Shown here: one piece after another, positions 34,318 to 42,713 of the stretch
Layout of the letters: each line of letters begins with the position of its first letter
How positions within the stretch are numbered: position 1 is the first letter of the stretch
Assembly (NCBI RefSeq): GCF_031157275.1
Contig: NZ_JAVIFW010000023.1
Location: forward strand, 1-64,000
Reading direction: 5' to 3'
DNA: 64,000 nucleotides
Source: Streptomyces sp. LHD-70
GTDB taxonomy: Bacteria; Actinomycetota; Actinomycetes; Streptomycetales; Streptomycetaceae
Made by a program: the position numbers and the translations under genes
Notes under the pieces: generated by a model
What the model saw: only the letters and a program-made list of their open reading frames with translations
What the model was told of the DNA's origin: nothing
Databases searched by the model: none

Positions 34318-34974
34318 ATGGCAGGCCAACCCAAGCAGCAGCGCGCTGTGAAGACCCGTGACGACATCCTTTACGCCGCAGCCGTCACCTTTGACGAGCT
34401 CGGCTACAAGGGTGCGAGCATGCGGGAGATCATGAGACGAGCGGGTGTGACGCTGGGGGCGGTGTACTTCCACTTCGACAACAAGGAGGAGCTGGCTAGC
34501 GCCGTCATCCTGTCCCAGACAGGCGAGTTGACCACGAACCTGCACTCCGAGGGCGCGCAGCGCATGGTCGACTTCTCCATGGTGTGGGCACACCAGCTGA
34601 ACGTCAGTCCGCTGATCCGGGCCGCGGTCAGGCTCGCGGTGGAACAGCGGGCCATCGGCATCCGTGACGATGCCTCCTTCGGGGACTTCGAGGCCATATT
34701 CCAGACCTGGCTGGAAGCGGCGCGAGAGGAGGGCGAGCTGGCACCCGGCGTCGACCCGGCCGTCGTGGCGGAGTTCCTGGTGGGAGCGTTCACGGGTGTC
34801 CAGCACTACGCGCAGCTGTCGGACGCACTGGACACCCTTCCCGACCGTGTGGTGAGCATGTGGCACCTCCTGCTTCCCGGGATTGTCACCCGCGAGTGCC
34901 TCGACCGCCTCGTCATTGATCCGGCCCGGGGTCGCGTCGATGTACCCCCGCCCGGCGGGGACAGCGCTGCCTGA
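34318..34974 (+). CDS. TetR-family gamma-butyrolactone receptor
   Basis: A 218-residue ArpA/ScbR-type repressor: HTH ILYAAAVTFDELGYKGASMREIMRRAGVTLGAVYFHFDNKEELA, then a ligand-binding domain (LIRAAVRLAVEQRAIG, WLEAAREEGELAPGVDPAVVAEFLVGAFTGVQHY). Divergent from afsA, with an operator-like palindrome just upstream. It likely represses itself, afsA and the downstream SARP until the signal accumulates. ATG 34318 with ggaagg upstream. Confidence 0.9.
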   Translation: MAGQPKQQRAVKTRDDILYAAAVTFDELGYKGASMREIMRRAGVTLGAVYFHFDNKEELASAVILSQTGELTTNLHSEGAQRMVDFSMVWAHQLNVSPLIRAAVRLAVEQRAIGIRDDASFGDFEAIFQTWLEAAREEGELAPGVDPAVVAEFLVGAFTGVQHYAQLSDALDTLPDRVVSMWHLLLPGIVTRECLDRLVIDPARGRVDVPPPGGDSAA

Positions 34975-35115
34975 TCCGGGAAGAGCGCCACCCGTTCCGG
35001 AAGGCGCCGTCCGATGCCCGAAGTTGGCGCATTACAGATTGATTCCGAAAACCGAGTGCCCGGCAGTGATCAGTCAGGGTGGGGGAGTTGCGATCGACTG
35101 ACAGTGGAGGGGGAT

Positions 35116-35925
35116 GTGCAGCGCATGCGCAATCCGGAGGAAAAGGCCGTACTCGCCCGCACCGGGGGCCTGCTGAGCGGGAAGACCATCATGATCACGG
35201 GGGCGTCCAGCGGGATCGGGGCGGCGGCTGCCCGGCTGTTCGCCGCGGAGGGTGCCGCGGTGGTTCTGATGGCGCGCAGGGAGGACCAGCTGCGGGAGCT
35301 GGCGGCGGAGATCACCGCCTCCGGGGGGAAGGCACTGGCGTCCCCGGGCGACGTCACGGACCCGGGTGACGTGGACCGTGTGGTCAAGGACGCGGTCCGT
35401 GCGTACGGATCCCTCAACGGGGCCTTCAACAACGCCGGTTGGGCCACGGCCGGCACCCCACTGCACCAGACCGACGACGCGGTGTTCCTCCAGGCGCTCG
35501 ACGTGAATCTGCGCGGGGTGTGGAACTGCCTCAAGTCCCAGATCACCGTCATGCTCGAATCCGGCACCGGCGGTGCCATCGTCAACACGGCCAGCATCGC
35601 GGGCGTCCTCGCCACCGGGGCCACCGCGCCCTACATCGCGGCCAAGCACGCGGTGATCGGCCTGACCAGGGCGGCGGCCGAGGAGTACGGCCAACAAGGC
35701 ATCCGCGTCAACGCCTTGGTCGTGGGCAGCACGCGCACCGAGCTGATCGCGAAGGTCCTGGAAGAGGCACCCCAGCTCGAAGAGGCCTTCACCAACCGCT
35801 CGTTGCAGCGACGGATAGCGGAACCCGTGGAGGTGGCGCAGGCGGCGGCGTGGTTGTGCAGCCACCGGTCCTCGTTCGTCACGGGCGCGGCGGTCCCGGT
35901 TGACGGGGGCTGGACCGCCGCCTGA
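35116..35925 (+). CDS. Short-chain dehydrogenase/reductase of the GBL locus
   Basis: A 269-residue classical SDR: cofactor motif TGASSGIG, structural FNNAGWA, catalytic Ser in NTASIAG and YIAAK, and the C-terminal VDGGW. Start GTG 35116 follows ggaggggg closely; ATG 35125 is the alternative. SDRs in GBL loci reduce the 6-keto group or complete the signal molecule. Its place after the receptor supports that role. The 3' end overlaps the convergent TetR gene by 47 bp. Confidence 0.87.
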   Translation: MQRMRNPEEKAVLARTGGLLSGKTIMITGASSGIGAAAARLFAAEGAAVVLMARREDQLRELAAEITASGGKALASPGDVTDPGDVDRVVKDAVRAYGSLNGAFNNAGWATAGTPLHQTDDAVFLQALDVNLRGVWNCLKSQITVMLESGTGGAIVNTASIAGVLATGATAPYIAAKHAVIGLTRAAAEEYGQQGIRVNALVVGSTRTELIAKVLEEAPQLEEAFTNRSLQRRIAEPVEVAQAAAWLCSHRSSFVTGAAVPVDGGWTAA

Positions 35926-36532
35926 CGGGAGCTACCGGGCTCACGCGGCCGCGGGCGATGCCGGGGAGCACCAGCTGCCATATCCGGGCCAGCTGGTGCT
36001 CTGCGCTTTCCCGTTGCTCGGGTACGAGGGCGCAGCGGCGGATGTAGCTCTCGGTACCGCTGACGAGGTGGGTGGTCAGGGCGAGGAGTGCCTGCGGGTC
36101 GGCGTGGGGCTGCAGTTCGTCCTCCGAGGCCCGGTCGAGCAGGCTCTCGGCGATGGGCAGCCACACGGACGTCCAGGGCATCTCGGAGGGCAGGCACTCG
36201 CGGGCCAGCCGGGCCGCCGCCCGTACCGTGACGTCCTCGTCGAGCAGCCGTGCCACCTTGAGCGTCAGGTCGACCAGGGTGCGCAACGGATGCTCGCACG
36301 TGTCAACCATGCCATCGAGGGCGGCACGGGTGGCGCGGGCGCCGTGCAGCTGAACCTCGGCCGCCAGCTTCTCCTTCGTAGGGAAGTGGAAGGTCAGTGC
36401 CCCCATCGAGATGCCCGCCGAGCCGCTGACGTGCGCGAGGGACGCCGCCTCGTAGCCGACGCGGTCGAAGGCCACGGCTGCCGCGTGGACCAGAGCTTCC
36501 CTCGTACGGGCTGCTCGTTGCTGTTTCACCAT
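35879..36532 (-). CDS. TetR-family regulator, pseudo-GBL-receptor type
   Basis: A 217-residue TetR protein: ARTREALVHAAAVAFDRVGYEAASLAHVSGSAGISMGALTFHFPTKEKLA, the ArpA-like HTH. The ligand domain (LIRTLVDLTLKVARLLDEDVTVRAA-type region, SYIRRCALVPEQRESAEHQLARIWQLVLPGI) diverges from the receptor at 34318. Such second copies often act as pseudo-receptors sensing antibiotics or intermediates. ATG 36532 with ccggag upstream. Confidence 0.8.
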   Translation of the reverse strand: MVKQQRAARTREALVHAAAVAFDRVGYEAASLAHVSGSAGISMGALTFHFPTKEKLAAEVQLHGARATRAALDGMVDTCEHPLRTLVDLTLKVARLLDEDVTVRAAARLARECLPSEMPWTSVWLPIAESLLDRASEDELQPHADPQALLALTTHLVSGTESYIRRCALVPEQRESAEHQLARIWQLVLPGIARGRVSPVAPVRRRSSPRQPGPPRP

Positions 36533-37143
36533 GTGCTGTTCTCCGGAGGATCTGCCCGTCCGCGAGGCGAGGCCGGGTCGCCTACGGCTGCCGACCGGAA
36601 TTGTGAGTTCCGATAACTGCTGCATCAGCCATCTACATTGCTGGAGTGAATCCGCGCCAGGCCTTTGGGGAGTCCGGGTGCGGGGGGTGCGGCGGCCGCA
36701 CCTCGTCCCTCCGCCGTCGCTCGCGAGGCGGTCTTCACTGGGCGGGAGTATGTGCGCGAGACCTCGGTCCGCGCAACGCCGAGGAGGGGGAGTGGGGATG
36801 CCTACTCTGTGATCTTGGCTGAGATGAGTCGCGTAGAGATGCCGATTTGCGGTTGTTTGCGAGCCAACAGCGCCCTGAACGAGCCAACTTCCTCGAGGGG
36901 TTAAAAAGAAAGCGATCGTTCGTTATTCTTTTGGGTGTTGCTTCACTGGACCACTGGGCAGTCGAGTCAAGGCGAGGGGAAGCAGCTGCCGCACCAGGAG
37001 ACGCTCACGGTGCGCGGCCTCGAACGCTGACGTCGTACGGGTGGGCTCGCTCGCGGTGAGACAACAGAAGCAAAGCGCACATGTCGTTGTGGCGACCGGC
37101 CCGCAGGGCCGCCCGGTCGGCTGTCACCGCACGGAGGGGCATC
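36533..37143. other. Regulatory intergenic region upstream of SARP gene
   Basis: A 611-bp stretch without a convincing gene, carrying the ARE-like site at 36903. Confidence 0.5.
36903..36932. promoter_or_regulatory. ARE-like palindrome upstream of SARP
   Basis: AAAGAA (36905-36910) and TTCTTT arms surround a GCGATCGTTCGTTA core. It lies about 210 bp upstream of the SARP start, where GBL receptors often repress pathway activators. Confidence 0.5.
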
Positions 37144-37950
37144 ATGGACATCAAGGTCTTGGGCGTGCTGACCGTCACGGAGAGCGGAACGCCCGTCGCT
37201 CCCGTGGCTGCCGAGCCGCGGCAGGTGCTCGCGCTGCTCGCGATGCTCGCCGGCCGGGTCGTGCCCAGCGGTCTCCTGATCGAGGAGGTCTGGCCCGGCA
37301 AGCGGCCGCACCAGGCCAAGCACATGCTCAAGTCGTACGTGGGCCAGCTGCGCGAGCACCTCGCCGTGGCGCTGCGCGACCGCGGCAGGAAGGCCGCCGG
37401 GCGTGGCCGCGGGGAGCGGCAGGCCGCCGACCTGCTCGCCGCCCTGCCCGGCGGCTACCGGCTCGACGGAGGCCAGGACACCTGCGACGCCTGGGAGTTC
37501 GAGCGGTCCGTGGGCGCCGGCTACCGGGCCATGGCCACCGGTGACCTGGACACGGCCGCGCGGCGGCTGCGGGAGGCGCTCGGGCTGTGGCGGGGCGAGC
37601 CGTTCGCCGACGTCGTACCGGGACCGCACCTCGGCGCGCAGATCGAGCGGCTGCGGCAGTCCCGCGAGCGGGCGACCGGCCAGTGGATCGAGGCGGAGCT
37701 GCGCATGGGCCGGTACCGCGAACTGGCCGCGGACCTGCCGACCCTGCACATTCCCGGCCGGCTGCGCGAGCGGCTGCCCGCGCTCCTGAACCAGTGCGGC
37801 GACCCCGGCCAGGCCCTCGCGGCCTACCAGCAGTTGCTCCGGCAGGACGCCGCACCGCGGGTCACCGTGACCCACCCCGGCGCCGGACACGACCGGCATC
37901 CGTTCGACCGCGCCCTGTACGGGCCTCCGCTGAGCTTGTCGGGTCGTTGA
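37144..37950 (+). CDS. SARP-family pathway activator
   Basis: A 268-residue SARP: OmpR-type winged helix at the N-terminus (MDIKVLGVLTVTESGTPVAP...RQVLALLAMLAGRVVPSGLLIEEVWPGKRPHQAKHMLKSYVGQLR), then a bacterial transcriptional activator domain (LDTAARRLREALGLWRGEPFADV, GRLRERLPALLNQCGDPGQALAAYQQLLR). It activates biosynthetic promoters; the phz-like genes 250 bp downstream are the likely target. A long terminator follows. ATG 37144 with ggaggggc upstream. Confidence 0.9.
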   Translation: MDIKVLGVLTVTESGTPVAPVAAEPRQVLALLAMLAGRVVPSGLLIEEVWPGKRPHQAKHMLKSYVGQLREHLAVALRDRGRKAAGRGRGERQAADLLAALPGGYRLDGGQDTCDAWEFERSVGAGYRAMATGDLDTAARRLREALGLWRGEPFADVVPGPHLGAQIERLRQSRERATGQWIEAELRMGRYRELAADLPTLHIPGRLRERLPALLNQCGDPGQALAAYQQLLRQDAAPRVTVTHPGAGHDRHPFDRALYGPPLSLSGR

Positions 37951-37992
37951 GGCGTTGAGGCGTCGGGTCGTTGAGTTGAGTTGAGTTTCGCT

Positions 37993-38034
37993 GAGCCCTG
38001 CCGTACCGGTGCGCGAACCGGTACGGCAGGGCTC
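37993..38034 (+). terminator. Strong terminator after SARP gene
   Basis: An 18-bp perfect stem gagccctgccgtaccggt/accggtacggcagggctc with a 6-base loop. It separates the SARP gene from the phz-like operon and is preceded by ttgag direct repeats. Confidence 0.85.
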
Positions 38035-38197
38035 ACGGCTGTGCATACCCCTGCGCCGGGCTGCCGGGGATCAACCCCGTTGCCCCGCACCGGACTTGAT
38101 GGACTTAGTGCCACCTGACGGAGTGCCCCCGATCGCGTTGGCCCGGCCGGATGCGCGTCCACAGAATCGGCTGACCACGCATGACGAGAGGATCTCC

Positions 38198-38821
38198 ATG
38201 GCCGGTCTGCCGTCGATCGACAGTTACCCGATGCCGCTCGCCCCTGCCGTGCCCGCCAGCGTGCCGCAGTGGTCCGTCGACCCCGAGCGGGCGGTGCTGC
38301 TCGTGCACGACATGCAGCGCTACTTCCTGAAGCCCTTCCCCGAGCCGCTGCGCTCCGAGCTGATCGCCAACGCGGCCGCGCTGCGGGACCACAGCGCCGC
38401 GCAGGGCGTCCCCGTCGCTTACACGGCACAGCCCGGCGGGATGACGCCCGAGCAGCGCGGGCTCCTCAAGGACCTGTGGGGGCCCGGTATGCGTACCGCG
38501 CCCGCCGACCGTGAAGTGGTCGACGCGGTGGCGCCCGCGCCCGGCGACTGGCAGCTCACCAAGTGGCGTTACAGCGCCTTCTTCAAGACCGACCTGCTGG
38601 AACGGATGCGCCGCGCGGGGCGCGATCAGCTGATCGTCTGCGGTGTGTACGCGCACGTCGGCGTGCTCATGAGCGCGGTCGACGCGTTCACCAACGACAT
38701 CGAGACCTTCCTGGTCGCCGACGCCGTCGCCGACTTCACCGAGGACGACCACTGGCTGGCCCTCACGTACGCGGCCCGCCGCTGCGCCGTCGTCACCACC
38801 ACCAAGGAGGTCATCGGATGA
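38198..38821 (+). CDS. phzD: PhzD-like isochorismatase
   Basis: A 207-residue isochorismatase-family enzyme, the same length as Pseudomonas PhzD: LLVHDMQRYFLKPF (catalytic Asp), KWRYSAFFKTDL (catalytic Lys) and CGVYAHVGVLMSAVDAF (Cys position of the family). PhzD hydrolyses 2-amino-2-deoxyisochorismate to trans-2,3-dihydro-3-hydroxyanthranilate. ATG 38198 with gagagga upstream. The stop overlaps the phzE-like start (ATGA). Pairing with a PhzE-like gene makes this more likely than a 2,3-dihydroxybenzoate isochorismatase. Confidence 0.88.
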   Translation: MAGLPSIDSYPMPLAPAVPASVPQWSVDPERAVLLVHDMQRYFLKPFPEPLRSELIANAAALRDHSAAQGVPVAYTAQPGGMTPEQRGLLKDLWGPGMRTAPADREVVDAVAPAPGDWQLTKWRYSAFFKTDLLERMRRAGRDQLIVCGVYAHVGVLMSAVDAFTNDIETFLVADAVADFTEDDHWLALTYAARRCAVVTTTKEVIG

Positions 38822-40788
38822 GCCAGTACAGCCAGGACGGCCGGGACGGTCAGGACGGCCGGGACAGCCACGGCAACCCGGACAGCCGGGATCGAAGCGA
38901 TCTGCTCGGGCGGGTTCTCGCGCCCAACCCGCCCGCCTTCGCCGTGCTGCACCGGCCCGAGACCACCGGCGAGGACGCCCTCGACGTGCTGTTCGGCAGG
39001 GTGTCGCTGCCCCGCACCCTGGCGGCCATCCCCGTGCCCGAGCCGGGCCCGGAGGGCGGTGCCGCGACCGGCGAGCCGTACCAGGAAGTGCTCGCCCTGA
39101 TGCCGTACCGGCAGATCGCCGAGCGCGGCTTCGAGGCCCCCGACGACGGGGCACCGCTGATCGCCCTCGCCGTCACCGAGCAGCAGCGGGTGCCGCTCGA
39201 CGAGGTGCTGCGGCGCGTGCCCGACGTCGGCATCGAGCTGAAGGACGGTCACTTCGACGTGGACGACGCCGCGTACGCCGACATCGTGCGCCGGGTCATC
39301 AAGGACGAGATCGGCACCGGCAAGGGCGCCAACTTCGTCATCAAGCGGTCCTTCACCGCCGAGATCACCGACTACGGCGTGCACCGCGCCCTCGCGTTCT
39401 TCCGCCGGCTGCTGCAGCGGGAGCAGGGCGCGTACTGGACGTTCATCGTGCACACCGGCGACCGCACCTTCGTCGGCGCCACCCCCGAGCGGCACGTCAG
39501 CCTCGCCGACGGCACCGCCGTCATGAACCCCATCAGCGGAACCTACCGCTACCCGGGCTCCGGGCCCACCCTGGACGGCGTCATGGACTTCCTCGCCGAC
39601 CGCAAGGAGGCCGAGGAGCTCTACATGGTGGTCGACGAAGAGCTCAAGATGATGGCGCGGATCTGCGAGAACGGCGGCCGGGTCGTGGGCCCGTACCTCA
39701 AGGAGATGGCACGGCTCGCACACACCGAGTACTTCATCGAGGGCCGCACCGACCGGGACCCGCGCGAGATCCTGCGCGAGACCATGTTCGCGCCGACCGT
39801 CACCGGCAGCCCGCTGGAGAGCGCCGCCAGTGTCATCAGCGGGTACGAGCCGCACGGCCGCGGCTACTACAGCGGCGTCGTCGCCCTCATCGGACGGGAC
39901 GCGCACGGCGGCCGCACCATGGACTCGTCCATCCTCATCCGCACCGCCGAGATCGAGGGCGACGGCCGCATCCGCATCGGCGTCGGCGCCACCCTCGTAC
40001 GCCACTCCGACCCGGAGTCCGAGGTGGCCGAGACGCACGCCAAGGCCGCCGGGCTCGTCGCCGCCCTGGAGGACGGCGGGCCCACCCGGTTCGGCACCCA
40101 CCCGCGGGTGCGGGCCGCGCTCGCCGAACGCAACGGCCCCATCGCCGACTTCTGGCTCGCCGACCACGGCGGGCGCAGCCGGGCCGAACCCTCGCTCGCC
40201 GGGCGCCGGGTGCTCGTCGTGGACGCCGAGGACACGTTCACGTCCATGATCGAGCAGCAACTGCGGGCCATGGCACTGGATGTGACGGTACGTCGGTTCG
40301 ACGAGCCGTACTCCTTCGACGGCCACGACCTCGTCGTGATGGGACCCGGCCCCGGTGATCCGCGCGAGCTCGGCCACGCCAAGATCGCCCACCTGAACAA
40401 GGCGATCCGCACGCTCCTCGACGAGCGCAGGCCGTTCCTCGCCGTGTGCCTCAGCCACCAGGTGCTCAGCATGAACCTGGGGCTCGAACTGCGCCGCCGG
40501 GACGTGCCCAACCAGGGCGTGCAGCGGGACATCGACCTGTTCGGCAGCCGTGAACACGTCGGCTTCTACAACACGTTCGCCGCACACAGCCCCAGCGACA
40601 AGTTCGACGCCCCCGACGGCACCGTCGTCGAGGTCAGCCGCGACCCGGGAACGGGTGAGGTGCACGCCCTGCGCGCCCCGCACTTCACGTCGATGCAGTT
40701 CCACGCCGAGTCCGTGCTCACGCAGGACGGGCCGCGCATCGTCGCCTCGCGGCTCGGCGAACTCGCCAAGGGGATGCTCGTCGTCTGA
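38818..40788 (+). CDS. phzE: PhzE-like 2-amino-2-deoxyisochorismate synthase
   Basis: A 656-residue fusion of a chorismate-binding domain (about residues 1-440; GANFVIKRSF, PISGTYRYPG, DEELKMMARIC, PTVTGSPLESA, RIRIGVGATLV) and a class I glutamine amidotransferase domain (about 455-640; GPGPGDPRE, nucleophile Cys in LAVCLSHQVLS, MQFHAES). This order and length match PhzE, which makes ADIC from chorismate and glutamine. The N-terminus has a degenerate QDGRDGQDGRD repeat. Translationally coupled to the phzD-like gene. Confidence 0.9.
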   Translation: MSQYSQDGRDGQDGRDSHGNPDSRDRSDLLGRVLAPNPPAFAVLHRPETTGEDALDVLFGRVSLPRTLAAIPVPEPGPEGGAATGEPYQEVLALMPYRQIAERGFEAPDDGAPLIALAVTEQQRVPLDEVLRRVPDVGIELKDGHFDVDDAAYADIVRRVIKDEIGTGKGANFVIKRSFTAEITDYGVHRALAFFRRLLQREQGAYWTFIVHTGDRTFVGATPERHVSLADGTAVMNPISGTYRYPGSGPTLDGVMDFLADRKEAEELYMVVDEELKMMARICENGGRVVGPYLKEMARLAHTEYFIEGRTDRDPREILRETMFAPTVTGSPLESAASVISGYEPHGRGYYSGVVALIGRDAHGGRTMDSSILIRTAEIEGDGRIRIGVGATLVRHSDPESEVAETHAKAAGLVAALEDGGPTRFGTHPRVRAALAERNGPIADFWLADHGGRSRAEPSLAGRRVLVVDAEDTFTSMIEQQLRAMALDVTVRRFDEPYSFDGHDLVVMGPGPGDPRELGHAKIAHLNKAIRTLLDERRPFLAVCLSHQVLSMNLGLELRRRDVPNQGVQRDIDLFGSREHVGFYNTFAAHSPSDKFDAPDGTVVEVSRDPGTGEVHALRAPHFTSMQFHAESVLTQDGPRIVASRLGELAKGMLVV

Positions 40789-40826
40789 GCGGCGTTCTCG
40801 TGGGCCTGGTCGTGGCGTGGCGTACC

Positions 40827-40896
40827 GGGGGCTGCGCCCCCAGGCCCCTCCCACCATCGGCCTGCGGCCTCGTCCTCAAGCGCCGGACGGGCTGAG
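40827..40896. repeat. Streptomyces intergenic repeat
   Basis: A ggggctgcgccccc hairpin followed by cctcaagcgccggacgggctga, a combination I recall as very frequent between Streptomyces genes. It lies between the phzE-like and transketolase-domain genes. Confidence 0.55.
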
Positions 40897-40941
40897 ATTC
40901 CCGGCTCTGAGTTCGCCCCCGTACAGAGGAGTTGAGCGCCC

Positions 40942-41496
40942 ATGAACACCCAGGTGACCCTCCTGCGGCGTCGGGAGGAACAGCTCGTCCCGGACGACGA
41001 GACGGAACGTGGCGGCTACGTCCTCGACGAGTCGGAACGTGGCGGCCACGCCCCCGACGAGTCGGAACGCGGCGGCTACATCCTTGCCGAGGCCGACGGC
41101 GGGCGGCCAGACGTCGTGCTCGTCGCCACCGGCGACGAGGTCCACGTCGCCCTCACCGCCCGGGAGATCCTCCAGCGGGAGGGCACCCCCACCCGCGTCG
41201 TGTCCATGCCGGACGCCGCGTGGTTCCGGGCCCAGCCCGCGGAGTACCGGGACACGGTCCTGCCGCCCGGTGTACGCGCCCGCGTCTCCGTCGAGTCGGG
41301 CACCGCGCTCGGCTCGTACGCGATGCTCGGCGCGGCCCCGGAGAGCGTCGGTCTCGCCCCGGTCGGCGCCGGCGCCGCGTACGAGTCGCTGCGCCGGCAC
41401 GCCGGACTTACCCCCGAGCGCGTGGCCGCCGCCGCGCGCGGCAGCCTGCAGCGGGCGGCGGCAGCCCCGTGTTCGGGGGTGAGCAACCCGCCATGA
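40942..41496 (+). CDS. Isolated transketolase C-terminal domain
   Basis: A 184-residue protein containing only the third (C-terminal) transketolase domain: PDVVLVATGDEVHVALTAREIL, TRVVSMPDAAWFRAQPAEYRDTVLPPGVRARVSVESGTALGS, GLTPERVAAAARGSL. The ThDP-binding and PYR domains are absent, so it cannot be a transketolase by itself. A 10-residue unit (DESERGGY-like; DNA 40996-41085, three 30-bp copies) precedes it. ATG 40942 with gaggagttg upstream. The stop overlaps the transaldolase-like start. It could be a truncated gene or a regulatory/structural partner. Confidence 0.8.
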   Translation: MNTQVTLLRRREEQLVPDDETERGGYVLDESERGGHAPDESERGGYILAEADGGRPDVVLVATGDEVHVALTAREILQREGTPTRVVSMPDAAWFRAQPAEYRDTVLPPGVRARVSVESGTALGSYAMLGAAPESVGLAPVGAGAAYESLRRHAGLTPERVAAAARGSLQRAAAAPCSGVSNPP

Positions 41497-42713
41497 CCAG
41501 TGCCGTGTTGCAGCGCCTGGCCCGTGCCGGTGTCGCCGTCTGGCTGGACGGCCTCGACCGGGACCGTCTCACCGGCGGCCTGCTGTCCGGATTCGTCCGC
41601 TACCGCCAGGTCACCGGAGTCACCACCCACCCCGCCCACCTCACCCGCGCCCTCGCCGACGGCACCGCTTACGACCAGGACCTGGTGCTGCTCGCCGGGC
41701 TCCGCGCGAGCCCGGAACAGGCCGCACGCGAACTCCTCGTCCAGGACGTGCGGCAGGCCTGCGACGTGCTGCTCCCCGTGCACGCGGCGAGCGACGGCCT
41801 CGACGGGCACGTCTGCCTGGAGCTCGACCCGCGCCTCGCCCACGACACGGCCGCCCTGCTGGCCGAGGTGCGGCGGCTGTGGCGCGCGATCGGCCGGCCC
41901 AATGCGCTGCTCACCGTCCCGGCGACCGAACAGGGCACGGCCGTGCTCCGTGAGGCCACCGCGGAGGGCATCAGTGTCGGCGCCGGCCCGCTGTTCTCCG
42001 TACGGCGCTACGAGCGGGTCGCCGACGCCTACCTCGACGGGCTCGAAGCGGCCCTGGAGGCCGGGCACGACCTGACGGCGATCGCCTCCGTGGCCGCGCT
42101 GTCCATCAACCGCGTCGACACCGCCGTCGACGCACTCCTGGCGCGCAGCGGCAGCCGCGAGGCCAGGGCCATGCGCGGCACCGCCGCACTCGCGGGCGCC
42201 GCCCTCGCGCACGAGCAGTACGCGGCGCGCTTCGAGGGCTTGGAGGGTTTGGAGGGTTTGGCAGGCTTGGAGGGTTTGGCGGGCTTCAAGGGCTTGGAGG
42301 GGCCGGGCTTTGACGCGCCGGGCATTGACGCGCCGCGCTTCGATGCGCCGCGCTTCGAACGGCTCGCCCGTCACGGTGCCCGCCGCCAGCGTCTGCTGTG
42401 GGCGTCAACTGCCGTACGGGACAAGGCCGTTCGCGACACCCGCTACGTCGAGCGCCTGATCGCGCCCGGCACCGTCACCACCCTGCCCGAGTCCACCCTG
42501 CTCGCGATGGCCGACCACGGCTCGGTCGTCCGCCAGCGCTGGACCCACGAGACCTACGACGACGCCCGCCACCTGCTCCGGCACCTCCAGTCCTTCGGCG
42601 TCGACCTCGCCGGGGTCCTCGACCGCCTGGAGGACGACGGCCTGAAGCAGTCCGAGGAGCGCCTGCACCGGCTGCTCGACACCGTGGCCCAAGCCTTGGA
42701 GACCCGGACATGA
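41493..42713 (+). CDS. Transaldolase-like protein lacking the Schiff-base lysine
   Basis: A 406-residue protein with transaldolase landmarks: GVAVWLDGLDRDRLTGGLL, VTGVTTHPAHL, a NALLTVPATEQGTAV block, FSVRRYERVADAYLDGLEAAL, RLLWASTAVRDKAVRDTRYVERLIAPGTVTTLPESTL. In active transaldolases the VPAT block carries the Schiff-base lysine (KIPAT); here it is Thr. About 40 residues of glycine-leucine and FDAP repeats (DNA 42232-42363) are inserted before RLLW. It is probably not a normal transaldolase; it could be repurposed or decaying. Coupled by ATGA overlap on both sides. Confidence 0.8.
   Translation: MTSAVLQRLARAGVAVWLDGLDRDRLTGGLLSGFVRYRQVTGVTTHPAHLTRALADGTAYDQDLVLLAGLRASPEQAARELLVQDVRQACDVLLPVHAASDGLDGHVCLELDPRLAHDTAALLAEVRRLWRAIGRPNALLTVPATEQGTAVLREATAEGISVGAGPLFSVRRYERVADAYLDGLEAALEAGHDLTAIASVAALSINRVDTAVDALLARSGSREARAMRGTAALAGAALAHEQYAARFEGLEGLEGLAGLEGLAGFKGLEGPGFDAPGIDAPRFDAPRFERLARHGARRQRLLWASTAVRDKAVRDTRYVERLIAPGTVTTLPESTLLAMADHGSVVRQRWTHETYDDARHLLRHLQSFGVDLAGVLDRLEDDGLKQSEERLHRLLDTVAQALETRT

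Noticed and set aside
38198..40788. Complete phenazine cluster
   Set aside because: Only PhzD- and PhzE-like genes are present; no PhzA/B, PhzF or PhzG homologue is visible in the window.
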